Shown piece by piece: positions 42,515 through 52,066 of a stretch of DNA of 64,000 nucleotides. The notes beneath the pieces were generated by a model. That model had not been told where the DNA came from. It saw nothing but the letters and a program-made list of their open reading frames with translations, and made no database searches. Each line of letters opens with the position of its first letter. The first letter of the stretch is position 1. The translations under genes were made by a program, and so were the position numbers. The stretch comes from Alistipes sp. (lineage in GTDB: Bacteria > Bacteroidota > Bacteroidia > Bacteroidales > Rikenellaceae), in the NCBI GenBank assembly GCA_017465575.1, contig JAFTVX010000004.1:33986-97985 (forward strand), written 5' to 3'.

Positions 42515-42730
42515 CTAATTCTTTGATAGCTTTTTAAGCTTCTCAATAAGTCGACAATTCTCTGCTTCTAATTGTTTCACCCTCTTTTCCTTGCGTTTTA
42601 GCGCACCTTTTAATCGCTGAAAGTCCTCGTGTGCTGGATTTGGAGCAAAAAAGTTAATTAAGGTTTCCATCTTTTGGTCGCGCTCCCACTCTGGAAGTGC
42701 AGCCATCCATTTTACAAATTCTTCAAACAT
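42515..42730 (-). CDS. Small helical protein, unknown
   Basis: 71 residues from the ATG at 42730 (MFEEFVKWMAALPEWERDQ); an upstream TTG would add three. The C-terminal half is a lysine/glutamate-rich coiled coil (RLKGALKRKEKRVKQLEAENCRLIEKL). No family recognised. It could be an orphan or belong with the DUF3883/HD pair, although the 92-nt gap to that pair argues for separate expression. Confidence 0.55.
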   Translation of the reverse strand: MFEEFVKWMAALPEWERDQKMETLINFFAPNPAHEDFQRLKGALKRKEKRVKQLEAENCRLIEKLKKLSKN

Positions 42731-42740
42731 AACAAACAAA

Positions 42741-42770
42741 TTTAGGGTTACTCCGCAAAGTAACCCTAAA
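42741..42770 (-). terminator. Hairpin after ispF
   Basis: Perfect TTTAGGGTTAC/GTAACCCTAAA stem (42741-42751 and 42760-42770). On the minus strand it is followed by TTTGTTTGTT. Probable terminator of the ABC-to-ispF operon. Confidence 0.65.
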
Positions 42771-42808
42771 ATTTTGACAACTTATGTCAAGAGATTTTTT
42801 TGTAATTT

Positions 42809-43288
42809 TTATGCCTTGATAAGTATCGTTACGGCGGTAGCGGATACACCCTCTTCACGGCCTTCGAAGCCGAGGCGTTCGGTCGTGGTTGCCTTTACCG
42901 AGATGCGGTCGGCTGGGATGCCGATAACCTCCGAAAGTCGCTCACGCATAAGGTCAATATGGGGGCGGAGCTTGGGTCGCTGCATAGCGATAGTGCAATC
43001 TATATTGCTGATTGAGTAGCCTTTATCCGTAACTATATCAACGACCTCTTTAAGCAATCGGCGGGAGTCGATGCCCTTATATTTAGCATCGGTATCGGGG
43101 AATAGTTTGCCGATATCGCCAAGTGCCAAGGCGCCAAGCAGAGCATCGCAAATTGCGTGTATCGCTACATCGCCATCTGAGTGCGCTACACAACCCTTGG
43201 TGTGTTCAATCTCAACTCCGCAGAGCACCAAACGCAAGCCCTCGGCAAGGGCGTGCACATCAAAACCGTGTCCAATTCTAATATCCAT
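42809..43288 (-). CDS. ispF: 2-C-methyl-D-erythritol 2,4-cyclodiphosphate synthase
   Basis: 159 residues. Metal site GHGFDVHA (Asp10, His12) and VAHSDGDVAIHAICDALLGA with further ligands, KLFPDTDAKYKG, and the C-terminal RISVKATTTERLGFEGREEGVSATAV. It makes MEcPP in the non-mevalonate isoprenoid pathway as a trimer. It is the last gene of the cluster with the S26 peptidase (5-nt gap). Confidence 0.97.
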   Translation of the reverse strand: MDIRIGHGFDVHALAEGLRLVLCGVEIEHTKGCVAHSDGDVAIHAICDALLGALALGDIGKLFPDTDAKYKGIDSRRLLKEVVDIVTDKGYSISNIDCTIAMQRPKLRPHIDLMRERLSEVIGIPADRISVKATTTERLGFEGREEGVSATAVTILIKA

Positions 43289-43293
43289 ACCTA

Positions 43294-43740
43294 TTATTTA
43301 CGCTTAAAGTTTAACCAACGGCGCATAATGCCAAGAGCATATCGCCTGATAATCAGAGGTTGTGCGAGCCAAATTCGTTCGCGGATATGCCACCAACGAG
43401 TGGTGCAACTAACCTCCTTGCCACTCTCTCGAATGACGGCATCGACAACGCCGATAACATCCTTGCGACTGCACTCCTCGGTCTGTGCGAGGTTACCATC
43501 GCCGTGGAAGGTGATCTTGTCGCCATCTACGGCAATAACACGATGCACGATGATTCGGCGATTTGGGGTGCGGAACATAGCGATACGACCAAGGATAGGC
43601 TCCTCGATATCGGTACGGCGCACGATGATATGGTCGTGGCCATAGCCGAGCAAGGGGAGCATACTATAACCGGTAACAATCATACGAAAGTTGCCGCCCT
43701 CCTCTACAATATTCTCTATGTTATCGAGTACCTTCTGCAT
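43294..43740 (-). CDS. S24/S26 signal-peptidase-like protein
   Basis: 148 residues. VTGYSMLPLL places the nucleophile at Ser26. RRIIVHRVIAVDGD puts a His at 66 where bacterial leader peptidases have Lys, so it belongs to the Ser-His (archaeal/SipW or S24-like) type. Then FHGDGNLAQTEECSRKDVIGVV, the classical C-terminal substrate strand. No N-terminal membrane helix is visible. In Bacteroidetes such proteins often sit with HprK-like kinases and ABC exporters in peptide-maturation loci. Its start overlaps the end of the kinase gene by 20 bp. Confidence 0.8.
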   Translation of the reverse strand: MQKVLDNIENIVEEGGNFRMIVTGYSMLPLLGYGHDHIIVRRTDIEEPILGRIAMFRTPNRRIIVHRVIAVDGDKITFHGDGNLAQTEECSRKDVIGVVDAVIRESGKEVSCTTRWWHIRERIWLAQPLIIRRYALGIMRRWLNFKRK

Positions 43741-44620
43741 TGCCTATTATGGTGTTAAACGATAACTCTGCAGCTGCCTTATCGGGCAGACACTCAAGAT
43801 GATAAGCCCCCACTTGCTTAAGCAACGCTCCAAGTGTTGTGCAGATGCCATCTTGTAGATAGTCGTCGTGAGCAAAGGCGGGTGGGCACGATGGAAGTAG
43901 TGCGCCAATAGCAGCCAGTGGGTGCAGACGGCGGATAAGGTTGTGAGGTGCTTGGCTTAGGCGACAGAAGCCCGCAATGGGGAAGCATAGGTTCTTGTAG
44001 CAAGGGGTCTTGCCACTCCAGGGTGAGCCGAAAACAACTGCCTTGCCATCGACAACACGCACAATTGGCGAGTCGTCGTTAAGGAGTTTCGCTCCCTCGA
44101 TATTCTCGCGCCAGAGTCGGGTGTGGGTACTCTTGCCTGTGCCTGATTCGCCAAGGAATAACACCGCGCGGTCGTGAGAAACGATAACCGATGAGTGGAT
44201 GGCAATCGCATTGTTCTCGCTCAATACCACGCCAAACATCATCCATAGACCAAAGCGCAAGAGCGAAATATCTAAATTGCTCTGGCAGACGATATTGCTA
44301 ACGATATTATGCGTTGCACGGTCGATATGGAAGAGTGTGGCGGGCTTATTATCCAAGCGGCTATGTGTCGAGTAGAGATAACCCGTAGTGGTGCGCGAGA
44401 AGCGACCCTCGGCATTTGCCTCCGTAACATCGAATTCCGAGAGTAGTTGTTCGATGGTGATGCTATCTTCGCTAAAGGTGGTGTCGATATGGAAATGACA
44501 GCTTGGCGAAACGCTCTTGTCTGCCTCTACCTCAAAGGGTTGGAAGCCACGAATGCCCGTTGCTACAAGGTCAATATCGGAGCGAAGGCGAAGCCCCGCA
44601 ATTACATAGTCGTAAATCAT
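43721..44620 (-). CDS. HprK-like P-loop kinase (peptide-maturation type)
   Basis: About 299 residues from the ATG at 44620, which overlaps the ABC stop codon by ATGA. N-terminal ~140 residues with no known catalytic motif. The kinase P-loop GESGTGKSTHTRLW lies near 157-170, followed by LLNDDSPIVR (catalytic Asp pair) and FGSPWSGKTPCYKN. This HPr-kinase-like family is known from lasso-peptide and other RiPP loci; no HPr gene is nearby. It may phosphorylate a small protein or peptide. No obvious precursor peptide is visible in the flanks. Confidence 0.82.
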   Translation of the reverse strand: MIYDYVIAGLRLRSDIDLVATGIRGFQPFEVEADKSVSPSCHFHIDTTFSEDSITIEQLLSEFDVTEANAEGRFSRTTTGYLYSTHSRLDNKPATLFHIDRATHNIVSNIVCQSNLDISLLRFGLWMMFGVVLSENNAIAIHSSVIVSHDRAVLFLGESGTGKSTHTRLWRENIEGAKLLNDDSPIVRVVDGKAVVFGSPWSGKTPCYKNLCFPIAGFCRLSQAPHNLIRRLHPLAAIGALLPSCPPAFAHDDYLQDGICTTLGALLKQVGAYHLECLPDKAAAELSFNTIIGNAEGTR

Positions 44621-46305
44621 AGGTCTATAATTCTGTCGCAATACTCCAACGAGCTATCGCGGTGAGCAATTACTACAATTGTGAGTGCGCGGTTGTCCGC
44701 CGAGAGACGACGAATAGCGCTATTGATATTCTCCTCGGTATGGCTGTCAAGCGATGATGTAGCCTCGTCGAAGAATAGGATATCGCAATTTTTATACAGG
44801 GCACGAGCGATGCCTATTCGCTGGCGCTGACCTCCCGAAAGGCGACTACCTTGCTCGCCTATGCGTGAGTTGATACCATCGGGAAGTGTTGCTACAAACT
44901 CCTTTAGGTCAGCCATCTCAAGTGCCTTAGCGACACGCTCATAGTCTATCTTCTCTGAAGATGTTCCAAGGGCTACATTTTCGGCTAACGACATATCGGC
45001 AATAAAGACACTCTGCGACACATAGCCAATACTATTTTGCCACTTGCGGATATTCTCCGTGCCAAGGCGCTCGCCATCAACGAGGATATCGCCAGAGGTG
45101 GGTCGATAGAGTCCGAGCATAAGGTTGAATAGGGTAGTCTTGCCCACGCCCGAAGCACCCTTGATGCCCACTCTTTCGCCCTTTGCAATCTTTAACGAAA
45201 GGTTGCTGATAGTCTCGGTCTCGGCATCGTCGAACTTAAACGAGAGGTTGCGAAGCTCTATCTCACGAGCGAAATGGAAGCGGTCGTCGGTGCGGTTGAT
45301 ATTGATGCTCTCGTAGTTAGCCTCGGCTACAACATCTATGGTATAACGGTTGTAGCGTAGGGCGCTCCAGCTCGACATAATATTGCGAATCGACGGAATT
45401 AGACGCATAACTGCCACGGCAAAGATGCCGAACAGCAGACCGATATCTGTCTTGCTGACAACGACGCTCAATATCACCAATCCCGCCATACCAAGCGCCA
45501 TACCAGTCTCGGTGAACATCTGCGGTAACATACCTATCGTCGCATTTCGTTTGCGGAGCGCTACAACCTCGTCCATAGCCCTCTCGAAGCGGTCGTACAT
45601 CTCGGGGAATGCTCCGCCAATCTCGATATCGGAGTAGCCACGGAAGGTCTCGGCAACGATACGGCTCTTGGTGCGCTGTGCCTCGTTCTCACGAATACCG
45701 ATGTCGTTTAGCTTACGGCGCACAACAAAGTAGAAGAGTAGGATAACAGGGATAATCACTGCCACAGCAAGCAATGCTGCTACGGGCGAGTAACACATCA
45801 TTGCAACAAAGAGCAGCAAAAAGAGCATAATCTCGCCAACAATCGTTGCAATGGGCTTGATAACACCCACAACAAACATTAGGCTAACAACATTTACATT
45901 GCGCGTAAGCAGTGCCGAATTGCTATGCTTGATAAAGCCGAGACCACGATTGTGGTAACCGATATAGAGTCTTTCAGATAGGTGCTTATATAGCCCGTAG
46001 GTAAAGTTGCGCTCGGAGCGATAGAGAAGAAGCGAGATAATATTTTTAAGAATGATAACCGCCACAACGCCAAGCGATATGGTTACAGCAAATGAGGTGT
46101 AACTACTAAAACCAAGGCCATCATAAATGACGCTAAAATAACCCTCCTTCGTAATACTCTCTCTATCGAGGATAACGACCAATACGGGTACAAAGAGTGC
46201 GATACCCACAAAGTTGAGCAAGGCACGCAAGAAGATAGTCCCCGCAACACCTACTGCACGGCGACGATAGCTCTTGGGTATAATACTCGTAAAGAGTCGT
46301 TTCAT
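44617..46305 (-). CDS. ABC exporter, fused membrane and ATPase domains
   Basis: 562 residues from the ATG at 46305 (MKRLFTSIIPKSYRRR). Six-helix ABC-type membrane domain (about 1-330). The ATPase has Walker A GASGVGKTTLFNLM, Q-loop GYVSQSVFIADM, signature LSGGQRQRIGIARAL and Walker B ILFFDEATSSLDS. No N-terminal C39 peptidase domain, so any peptide cargo is processed elsewhere, perhaps by the downstream S26 protein. First gene of the operon ABC-kinase-peptidase-ispF. Confidence 0.93.
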   Translation of the reverse strand: MKRLFTSIIPKSYRRRAVGVAGTIFLRALLNFVGIALFVPVLVVILDRESITKEGYFSVIYDGLGFSSYTSFAVTISLGVVAVIILKNIISLLLYRSERNFTYGLYKHLSERLYIGYHNRGLGFIKHSNSALLTRNVNVVSLMFVVGVIKPIATIVGEIMLFLLLFVAMMCYSPVAALLAVAVIIPVILLFYFVVRRKLNDIGIRENEAQRTKSRIVAETFRGYSDIEIGGAFPEMYDRFERAMDEVVALRKRNATIGMLPQMFTETGMALGMAGLVILSVVVSKTDIGLLFGIFAVAVMRLIPSIRNIMSSWSALRYNRYTIDVVAEANYESININRTDDRFHFAREIELRNLSFKFDDAETETISNLSLKIAKGERVGIKGASGVGKTTLFNLMLGLYRPTSGDILVDGERLGTENIRKWQNSIGYVSQSVFIADMSLAENVALGTSSEKIDYERVAKALEMADLKEFVATLPDGINSRIGEQGSRLSGGQRQRIGIARALYKNCDILFFDEATSSLDSHTEENINSAIRRLSADNRALTIVVIAHRDSSLEYCDRIIDL

Positions 46306-46309
46306 ATTG

Positions 46310-46341
46310 CAAAGATATGTAATATCTTTCAAAATCACAAG
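46310..46341 (-). promoter_or_regulatory. Promoter-like element at the ABC exporter start
   Basis: Minus strand CTTG (46338-46341), 20-nt spacer, TATCTTTG (46310-46317). The predicted transcription start falls at the ATG (46305), hinting at a leaderless mRNA. Confidence 0.5.
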
Positions 46342-46386
46342 AAAGAGGAGTTGTCTTCGCTCTATTGGCTTGACAACTCCTCTTTT
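46342..46386. terminator. Terminator of the GH2 gene
   Basis: AAAGAGGAGTTGTC/GACAACTCCTCTTT (46342-46355 and 46372-46385). T-rich on both sides. Confidence 0.75.
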
Positions 46387-46407
46387 AGAGAGTTAGTTAT
46401 ACCTGTT

Positions 46408-48858
46408 TTACTTAACCTTTACGATAAGTTCGGCGCTCTCAACGCCCTCGGCTTTTGCCGTAAAGCGAATCTCGCCACTCTCTTTGCCACTCTCAATAAT
46501 TGCCATTAGCTCGCCAGAGAAGGCGTGCATCTGGGGTAGGTGGAATAGGTCGAGCGATGTAGGGTCGCCATTGGCAGCAGCGCGATAACGACCAGCGCCC
46601 TCAACCTCGAACTCAACCAAGCGACCATCGTTGGGGCAGAGGTTGCCATCTTTGTCGAAGATGCTTACACGGATATATGCCAAGTCCTTGCCGTTAGCTT
46701 CAATCTCCTCACGGTCAACGCTTAGGTGGATTGCTGCGGGTTCGCCAGCTGTGCGAACGATACGCTCCATAGCGGCATTGCCATCTTCGTCGTATGCCAC
46801 AACCTTAACCTCGCCAGGCTCGTATACGACATCGTTCCACATTAGGCGATAGCGCTCCACTACATTCTCAGCATCTGCCGAAGCCTTAGTGCGAACACCT
46901 TGCGATACACCGTTTACGAAGAGCTCGGCCGAGGGGTATGAGGTGTAGACAAATATGGGTGTAATCTCGCCCTCGCGACCCTCCCAATTCCAGTGGGGAA
47001 GGATGTGCAATGTGGGCGACTCGGTATTCCAAATCGAGCGATATAGCCAGAAGCGGTCCTTGGGAATAGTTGCAAGGTCGATAATGCCGAACATAGAGCT
47101 GTGGTTGGGCCACATGCCATCGTAGGGGGTAGGCTCGCCAAGGTAGTCGAAACCAGTCCATACGAACTGACCGATAACCCACTCTTTGTCGTCGGACATT
47201 GCGAAATCCTCATCGGGGATATTCGACCACCAGCAGTGCTCCAAGTCGTAAGACGAACATTGCTGATCGTCGTAAGTCTTGTTGCTTGTGCGCTCAACGG
47301 GGAACTTGTAGACGCCGCGCGAGCTGATAGTTGATGATGTCTCGCTGCCGAGTACAAAACCCTGAGGCAGACGCTCATAGGCGTACTCATATAAATGAAC
47401 ACGATAGTTGAAACCAGGGATATCGATAATAGCGCCAAAGCCGTTGTCAGCAATACATCTTACCTGGTCCATACCACAGGTTACAAGGCGTGTGGGATCT
47501 TCGCGGTGGCAGATATCCTGCAAGAATATTGCCTCCTCCCAACCTGCATCAGCACACTGGTTGGGTACCTCGTTACCGATACTCCACATAACGACCGAGG
47601 GGGCGTTGCGGTAGTTGTGCAACATATTTACCATATCGCGCTCTGCCCACTCGTCGAAGAAGCGGTGGTAGCCATTCTTGCACTTTGCGATATTCCACTC
47701 GTCGAAGGGCTCAATCATCATCATAAAGCCCATCTCGTCGCACAACTGCACTAACTCGGGCGCTGGCATATTGTGGGCAGTGCGGATAGCATCGCAACCC
47801 ATATCTTTGAGCATCGAGAGTTGACGGCGGAGTGCCGAAACATTGACAGCAGCACCCAAAGCACCGAGGTCGTGGTGGTTACAAACACCCTTAATCTTGC
47901 GCGATACGCCATTAAGCGCAAAGCCCTTCTCGGGGTTAATCTCGATGGTGCGAACACCAAAGCGTGTGCGGTAGCAATCTACTGCCTTGCCATCGACTTT
48001 GAGTGTAGTCTCGGCATAGTAGAGTGCTGGACTCTCGGGCGACCAAAGAGAGGGATTGGCGATTGTAAGTTGCTGATAGTATTTATTATCGGCAATTTCA
48101 AACTCCTTGCTTCGTGCTACCTCTTTGCCCTCGCTATCAACGATGCGTGTCTCGACTGCGAGATTTGGGTTTACCTCCGAGGTCTTAATCTCGATATTCA
48201 CCGTTGCCTTGTCGGTGCTTACCTCAGGAGTTGTGATATAGGTGCCCCAAATGGGAATATGCACGCGGTTGGTGGTGATAAGGTGAACATTGCGATAGAG
48301 ACCTGCACCAGGATACCAGCGCGATGACTCAGGGCGATTCTCCAAGCGAACAGCCAAGGTGTTGTTCTTGCCGTCTTTGTTGACGAGGTCGGTAATGTCG
48401 CAGTGGAACGAGTTGTAGCCGAATGCCCAGAAAGCGGCCTCCTTGCCATTGACCCATACGCGAGCCTCGCTCATTGCACCGTCGAAAAGCAGTGAAACCG
48501 CCTTCTCGTCGCTGAAGCCCTCGACATCAAACGATGTGCGATACCAGCCTACACCAACATAGGGCAGACCTCCCGTACGACCAGTCTTTACCGTAGCCTC
48601 GGTCTCGAAGTTCTGCGTTATGGCCACCTTCTGGCGGTCGTTGTCGCTGCTGAAAGGGCCATAGATTGCCCAGTCGTGGGGAACAACAACCTCTTCCCAA
48701 GCGCTGTCGTCGAAGTCGACATTCTCGGCAAAGGCGATATCGCCCTTCGTAAAGCGCCACCCCTCCTCGAGTAGTACATCGCTACGCAACTCCGTTGTAG
48801 CACAGCCAGTTGCGATAGCTGCCACAAGAAGCATGATTAATAGTTTTGCGTTTTTCAT
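46408..48858 (-). CDS. Glycoside hydrolase family 2 lipoprotein (beta-galactosidase-like)
   Basis: 816 residues with a lipoprotein signal (ATGC, Cys19). N-terminal sugar-binding jelly roll (WRFTKGD, GVGWYRTSFDV, VWVNGKEAAFWAFGYNSF), immunoglobulin-like domain, TIM barrel with the acid/base in MWSIGNEVPNQC and the nucleophile Glu in LGSETSSTIS, then C-terminal beta domains (DUF4982-type). It cleaves a beta-galactoside or related linkage of host or dietary glycans at the cell surface or periplasm. No polysaccharide-utilisation SusCD pair is adjacent. Confidence 0.94.
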   Translation of the reverse strand: MKNAKLLIMLLVAAIATGCATTELRSDVLLEEGWRFTKGDIAFAENVDFDDSAWEEVVVPHDWAIYGPFSSDNDRQKVAITQNFETEATVKTGRTGGLPYVGVGWYRTSFDVEGFSDEKAVSLLFDGAMSEARVWVNGKEAAFWAFGYNSFHCDITDLVNKDGKNNTLAVRLENRPESSRWYPGAGLYRNVHLITTNRVHIPIWGTYITTPEVSTDKATVNIEIKTSEVNPNLAVETRIVDSEGKEVARSKEFEIADNKYYQQLTIANPSLWSPESPALYYAETTLKVDGKAVDCYRTRFGVRTIEINPEKGFALNGVSRKIKGVCNHHDLGALGAAVNVSALRRQLSMLKDMGCDAIRTAHNMPAPELVQLCDEMGFMMMIEPFDEWNIAKCKNGYHRFFDEWAERDMVNMLHNYRNAPSVVMWSIGNEVPNQCADAGWEEAIFLQDICHREDPTRLVTCGMDQVRCIADNGFGAIIDIPGFNYRVHLYEYAYERLPQGFVLGSETSSTISSRGVYKFPVERTSNKTYDDQQCSSYDLEHCWWSNIPDEDFAMSDDKEWVIGQFVWTGFDYLGEPTPYDGMWPNHSSMFGIIDLATIPKDRFWLYRSIWNTESPTLHILPHWNWEGREGEITPIFVYTSYPSAELFVNGVSQGVRTKASADAENVVERYRLMWNDVVYEPGEVKVVAYDEDGNAAMERIVRTAGEPAAIHLSVDREEIEANGKDLAYIRVSIFDKDGNLCPNDGRLVEFEVEGAGRYRAAANGDPTSLDLFHLPQMHAFSGELMAIIESGKESGEIRFTAKAEGVESAELIVKVK

Positions 48859-48895
48859 TTTGTTTGGTTTTTTGATATTTGTTTCTAAGTTGGTT

Positions 48896-51800
48896 TTATG
48901 CCTTTACAACCTTGCCGAGTGCTATATACCACACATATCCCTCGATTGTGTCGTAGCGCTCCATGGTGTTGAGCAAGTCGAGGTATTCACTCATCTGCTT
49001 TAAGTAGCTACGCTCCTCGTTTTGGCCAAATTTGTAGTCCACAACAACGGCTCTGCGCCCCTTAATCATCACACGGTCGGGACGGCGCATATTTTGAGGT
49101 GTAATGATGCCTGCCTCGCACTTTATATCCTCCCATTCGGTTGTAAACCACTCTTTTACTGTGGGGTCGGTCATAGCTTTTGCAATGCTCTCGCCAAGGC
49201 GCATAGCTTCGTTGCTATCAATCAAGCAATCTCGCTCCAAGCGCTTGATGGCACGCTGTATATCTTCGACTGTGCGCGACTGCTCGAAGATGCGGTGCAG
49301 ACGAATACCATTGATGCGTGACGATGTGCCAACGCTGAGACCCTCCTCGGTGTAACGACGGCCAGGAAGATGAATACTTACCGATGGGCGGTGAGATGTG
49401 TAATCCTCTAAAAGTTGGTCGTTTGCATCGCCCTTCTTTTGTGTTGTGGCGTGTGATGTCACCTTGCGCCCAAACGAGTAGGTTATCTGCTTTATGCCCT
49501 CCTCGTCGCTAAGCGTAGCGCCCTCGCCACAGACCTTAGATGCTGCATCAACAACAAGGGGAACTACGGTAGTAATATCTCCTGATAAACTCTTGGCATT
49601 GAGGCGTTGAGGCGTAAATACATAAAGCTCTTCTGAAGCTCTAGTGAGGGCCACATAGAGTAGATTTACAGCATCGATATGGCTCATTGTAAGCTCCTTG
49701 TAGTAATCCTCGGTAAATGCCGATTGTTGCATCGTCTTACGATAGATTACGGGGAACTCGCCGACAGTAGAGATGTCGCTCTTGTTGTCTGCCTGCGCCC
49801 ATATCACCTGGTTGAGGTTGCCACGAGGTGCTGTATCCCACTTGCAATTTGGAATAATCACAACGGGGCGCTCCAAACCCTTGGCCTTGTGGATTGTCAT
49901 AATCTCGATAGTGTCGTCGCTCATCTCCACGCGCAGAGTCTCACTCTTGCCTCGCTCATCCCACCAGTCGAGATAGTGGCGAATGTCGGCAATGCGCGAG
50001 GTTGAGAAGGCAACGACCTGCTCATGGATAGCTTGCAGATAGGCGATGCGCTCTCGTTTTTCGTTAAGGCGGAAAGTAGATATTATGCTCTCTAATGCCT
50101 CCATTGGCGAGAGGTGGGCGATATGTCTTAGATAGGCAACCTCCTCGTCGCTAAAGCGGTGGCCAAGGTCGTAACCTAAATACCTATTATATACACCTCG
50201 CTCGATATCGTCACCCGCATCAATCGAGAGGCGCATCACGGCGATAATAAACTCTATAATATCGCACGAGTCGATGGTGAGTGCATCTTGTGTGAGAATA
50301 TTGAAGCCCATCTCGCCACGCGAAGTAAACTTCTCCTCTTTATAAGCAAATAGCTCCTCGGCAACCTTTCGGCCATCGTTTGCGCCACGCACCAAAATCA
50401 AAATATCGCGGTAGCGGTAGCCACGGCTGATAACATCCTCGATAGTCTGAATAAATGGCGAGAAGCCTCGCTCGCTGTCGTATACCGTAACCTCGGCATA
50501 GCCATCTTCCGAGTTTCTACTGCCACTCTTTTGGTTATGGTCGGCGTATGCCGAACGCATAATGTCGTAAAGCGATGAGTGTAGCGAAGATGTCATCTCT
50601 TTGTTATTGAGTGCATTGTCGAGCATTGTGTTTAGGTATGTGCCATCTTTCTCGACGACGCTCTCAATCATCTTGTTGTTGAACTCAACGACACTTCTGA
50701 AACTACGATAGTTGTGCGTAAGAGGCTCAATAATGGTGTTTTTGTCGCCCAGAGCCTGCACAGCCTCGCTCTTTAATAGTCGCCAGTCGCCACCACGCCA
50801 ACGATAGATAGACTGCTTGACATCGCCCACGATAAGCACCGAGACATCTTCGGATTGCGACATAGCATTCTGCAAAAGAGGAAGTAGATTTTTCCACTCT
50901 CGCACCGAGGTGTCCTGAAACTCATCAATCATATATCGCTCGTAGCGGTTGCCAACCTTTTCGTAGATAAACGGAGCATTGCTGTCGTTGATAAATGTCG
51001 AGAGTATGTTTTTTGTCTCGCCAAGAATCATAATATTCTCCTCCTCGCACATCTGCGTTACCTTGTCGTAGAGGTCGGCAAGCAGAGCAAAACTGCGGTA
51101 GTTCTCCTTGACGATGCTTGCGGTGTTGATTACTGGGAGCGAGTTGCGATAGAGGTCGCACATCTCTTGAAGGATTGGCATTAGCTCCGTAGCGGCATCC
51201 TTCACTCGGGCATCTGCCGTCTTGCCATACCAAGCATCAATATCCTCGGCAGCCTTGTACATCGTAGCCGAAGGCTCACGGAACTCGCCAGCGGCATACC
51301 TTGCGAAGTTAAAGACAAAACTGCGTGATGAACCCTTAAACTCGGCGGGTGATACACCACGCTGCTCCATAAGCTGAATGGCGCTTTCGGCGAGTGATTT
51401 CATGCGGTTTTTGCTCTTCTCTGCACTGCCAACAAGGCGGTTTACTATCTCGGAAAGCTCCTCTTTTGAGCGCTTCATCTCCATGCGCTCTCGAGTCTTC
51501 TCCTTGAATAGCTCACGGCCTAAGGCGCTCAGGTCACCACGCATATCCCAACGGTTGCCATCATTGATGCGCTCCTCGGCAAACTCCAAGAGCCAGCGAC
51601 GAAGCTCCTTATCTTCGGCAATGCTCTCTACTAAGCCGTCGGCACTGCGTTTAAGCAGAGTGTTGGGGTCAAGTTCAATATTGTAGTTGAGGTCGATACC
51701 CAACTCCTTGATAAAGGCGCGGATAATACGCTGAAAAAAGCGGTCGATGGTGAGCACCGAGAAACGCGAATAGTCGTGGAGGATAAGCGTGCGAGCCTTC

Positions 51801-52066
51801 AAAGCTCGCTCACGCACCTGGCTCTCGCCAAGTTGCAATTCGGCACGAAGCTCGGCCATATAGTTGCTCTTGGCACCCGATGCAAGGATATGTATCTCGC
51901 GCAAAATACGCGACTTCATCTCCTCGGTAGCCTTGTTCGTAAAGGTTACGGCAAGGATAGCACGATATAGTTCGGGATGCTCGATAACATCGCGAACATA
52001 TTTGTATGCCAACTGATAGGTCTTGCCTGAGCCGGCACTTGCACTTAGTATCTTGGCTCGTTTCAT
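48896..52066 (-). CDS. addA: AddA-like helicase-nuclease (RecB-type)
   Basis: 1056 residues from the ATG at 52066, which overlaps the addB stop by ATGA. SF1A helicase: SASAGSGKTYQLAYKY (Walker A), AVTFTNKATEEMK (Ia), MIDEFQDTS (II), VGDVKQSIYRWRGGD (III), MTIHKAKGLERPVVIIPN (V), VALTRASEELYVF (VI). C-terminal RecB nuclease domain with VVVDYKFGQNEERSYLKQMSEYL. Together with AddB it resects double-strand breaks to load recombinase and degrades linear DNA including phage DNA. It lies between addB and the GH2 gene. Confidence 0.95.
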   Translation of the reverse strand: MKRAKILSASAGSGKTYQLAYKYVRDVIEHPELYRAILAVTFTNKATEEMKSRILREIHILASGAKSNYMAELRAELQLGESQVRERALKARTLILHDYSRFSVLTIDRFFQRIIRAFIKELGIDLNYNIELDPNTLLKRSADGLVESIAEDKELRRWLLEFAEERINDGNRWDMRGDLSALGRELFKEKTRERMEMKRSKEELSEIVNRLVGSAEKSKNRMKSLAESAIQLMEQRGVSPAEFKGSSRSFVFNFARYAAGEFREPSATMYKAAEDIDAWYGKTADARVKDAATELMPILQEMCDLYRNSLPVINTASIVKENYRSFALLADLYDKVTQMCEEENIMILGETKNILSTFINDSNAPFIYEKVGNRYERYMIDEFQDTSVREWKNLLPLLQNAMSQSEDVSVLIVGDVKQSIYRWRGGDWRLLKSEAVQALGDKNTIIEPLTHNYRSFRSVVEFNNKMIESVVEKDGTYLNTMLDNALNNKEMTSSLHSSLYDIMRSAYADHNQKSGSRNSEDGYAEVTVYDSERGFSPFIQTIEDVISRGYRYRDILILVRGANDGRKVAEELFAYKEEKFTSRGEMGFNILTQDALTIDSCDIIEFIIAVMRLSIDAGDDIERGVYNRYLGYDLGHRFSDEEVAYLRHIAHLSPMEALESIISTFRLNEKRERIAYLQAIHEQVVAFSTSRIADIRHYLDWWDERGKSETLRVEMSDDTIEIMTIHKAKGLERPVVIIPNCKWDTAPRGNLNQVIWAQADNKSDISTVGEFPVIYRKTMQQSAFTEDYYKELTMSHIDAVNLLYVALTRASEELYVFTPQRLNAKSLSGDITTVVPLVVDAASKVCGEGATLSDEEGIKQITYSFGRKVTSHATTQKKGDANDQLLEDYTSHRPSVSIHLPGRRYTEEGLSVGTSSRINGIRLHRIFEQSRTVEDIQRAIKRLERDCLIDSNEAMRLGESIAKAMTDPTVKEWFTTEWEDIKCEAGIITPQNMRRPDRVMIKGRRAVVVDYKFGQNEERSYLKQMSEYLDLLNTMERYDTIEGYVWYIALGKVVKA

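Noticed and set aside
43294-46305. Complete lasso-peptide cluster
   Set aside because: No cyclase, B1/PqqD-like protein or precursor ORF found on either strand between 42.8 and 46.4 kb.
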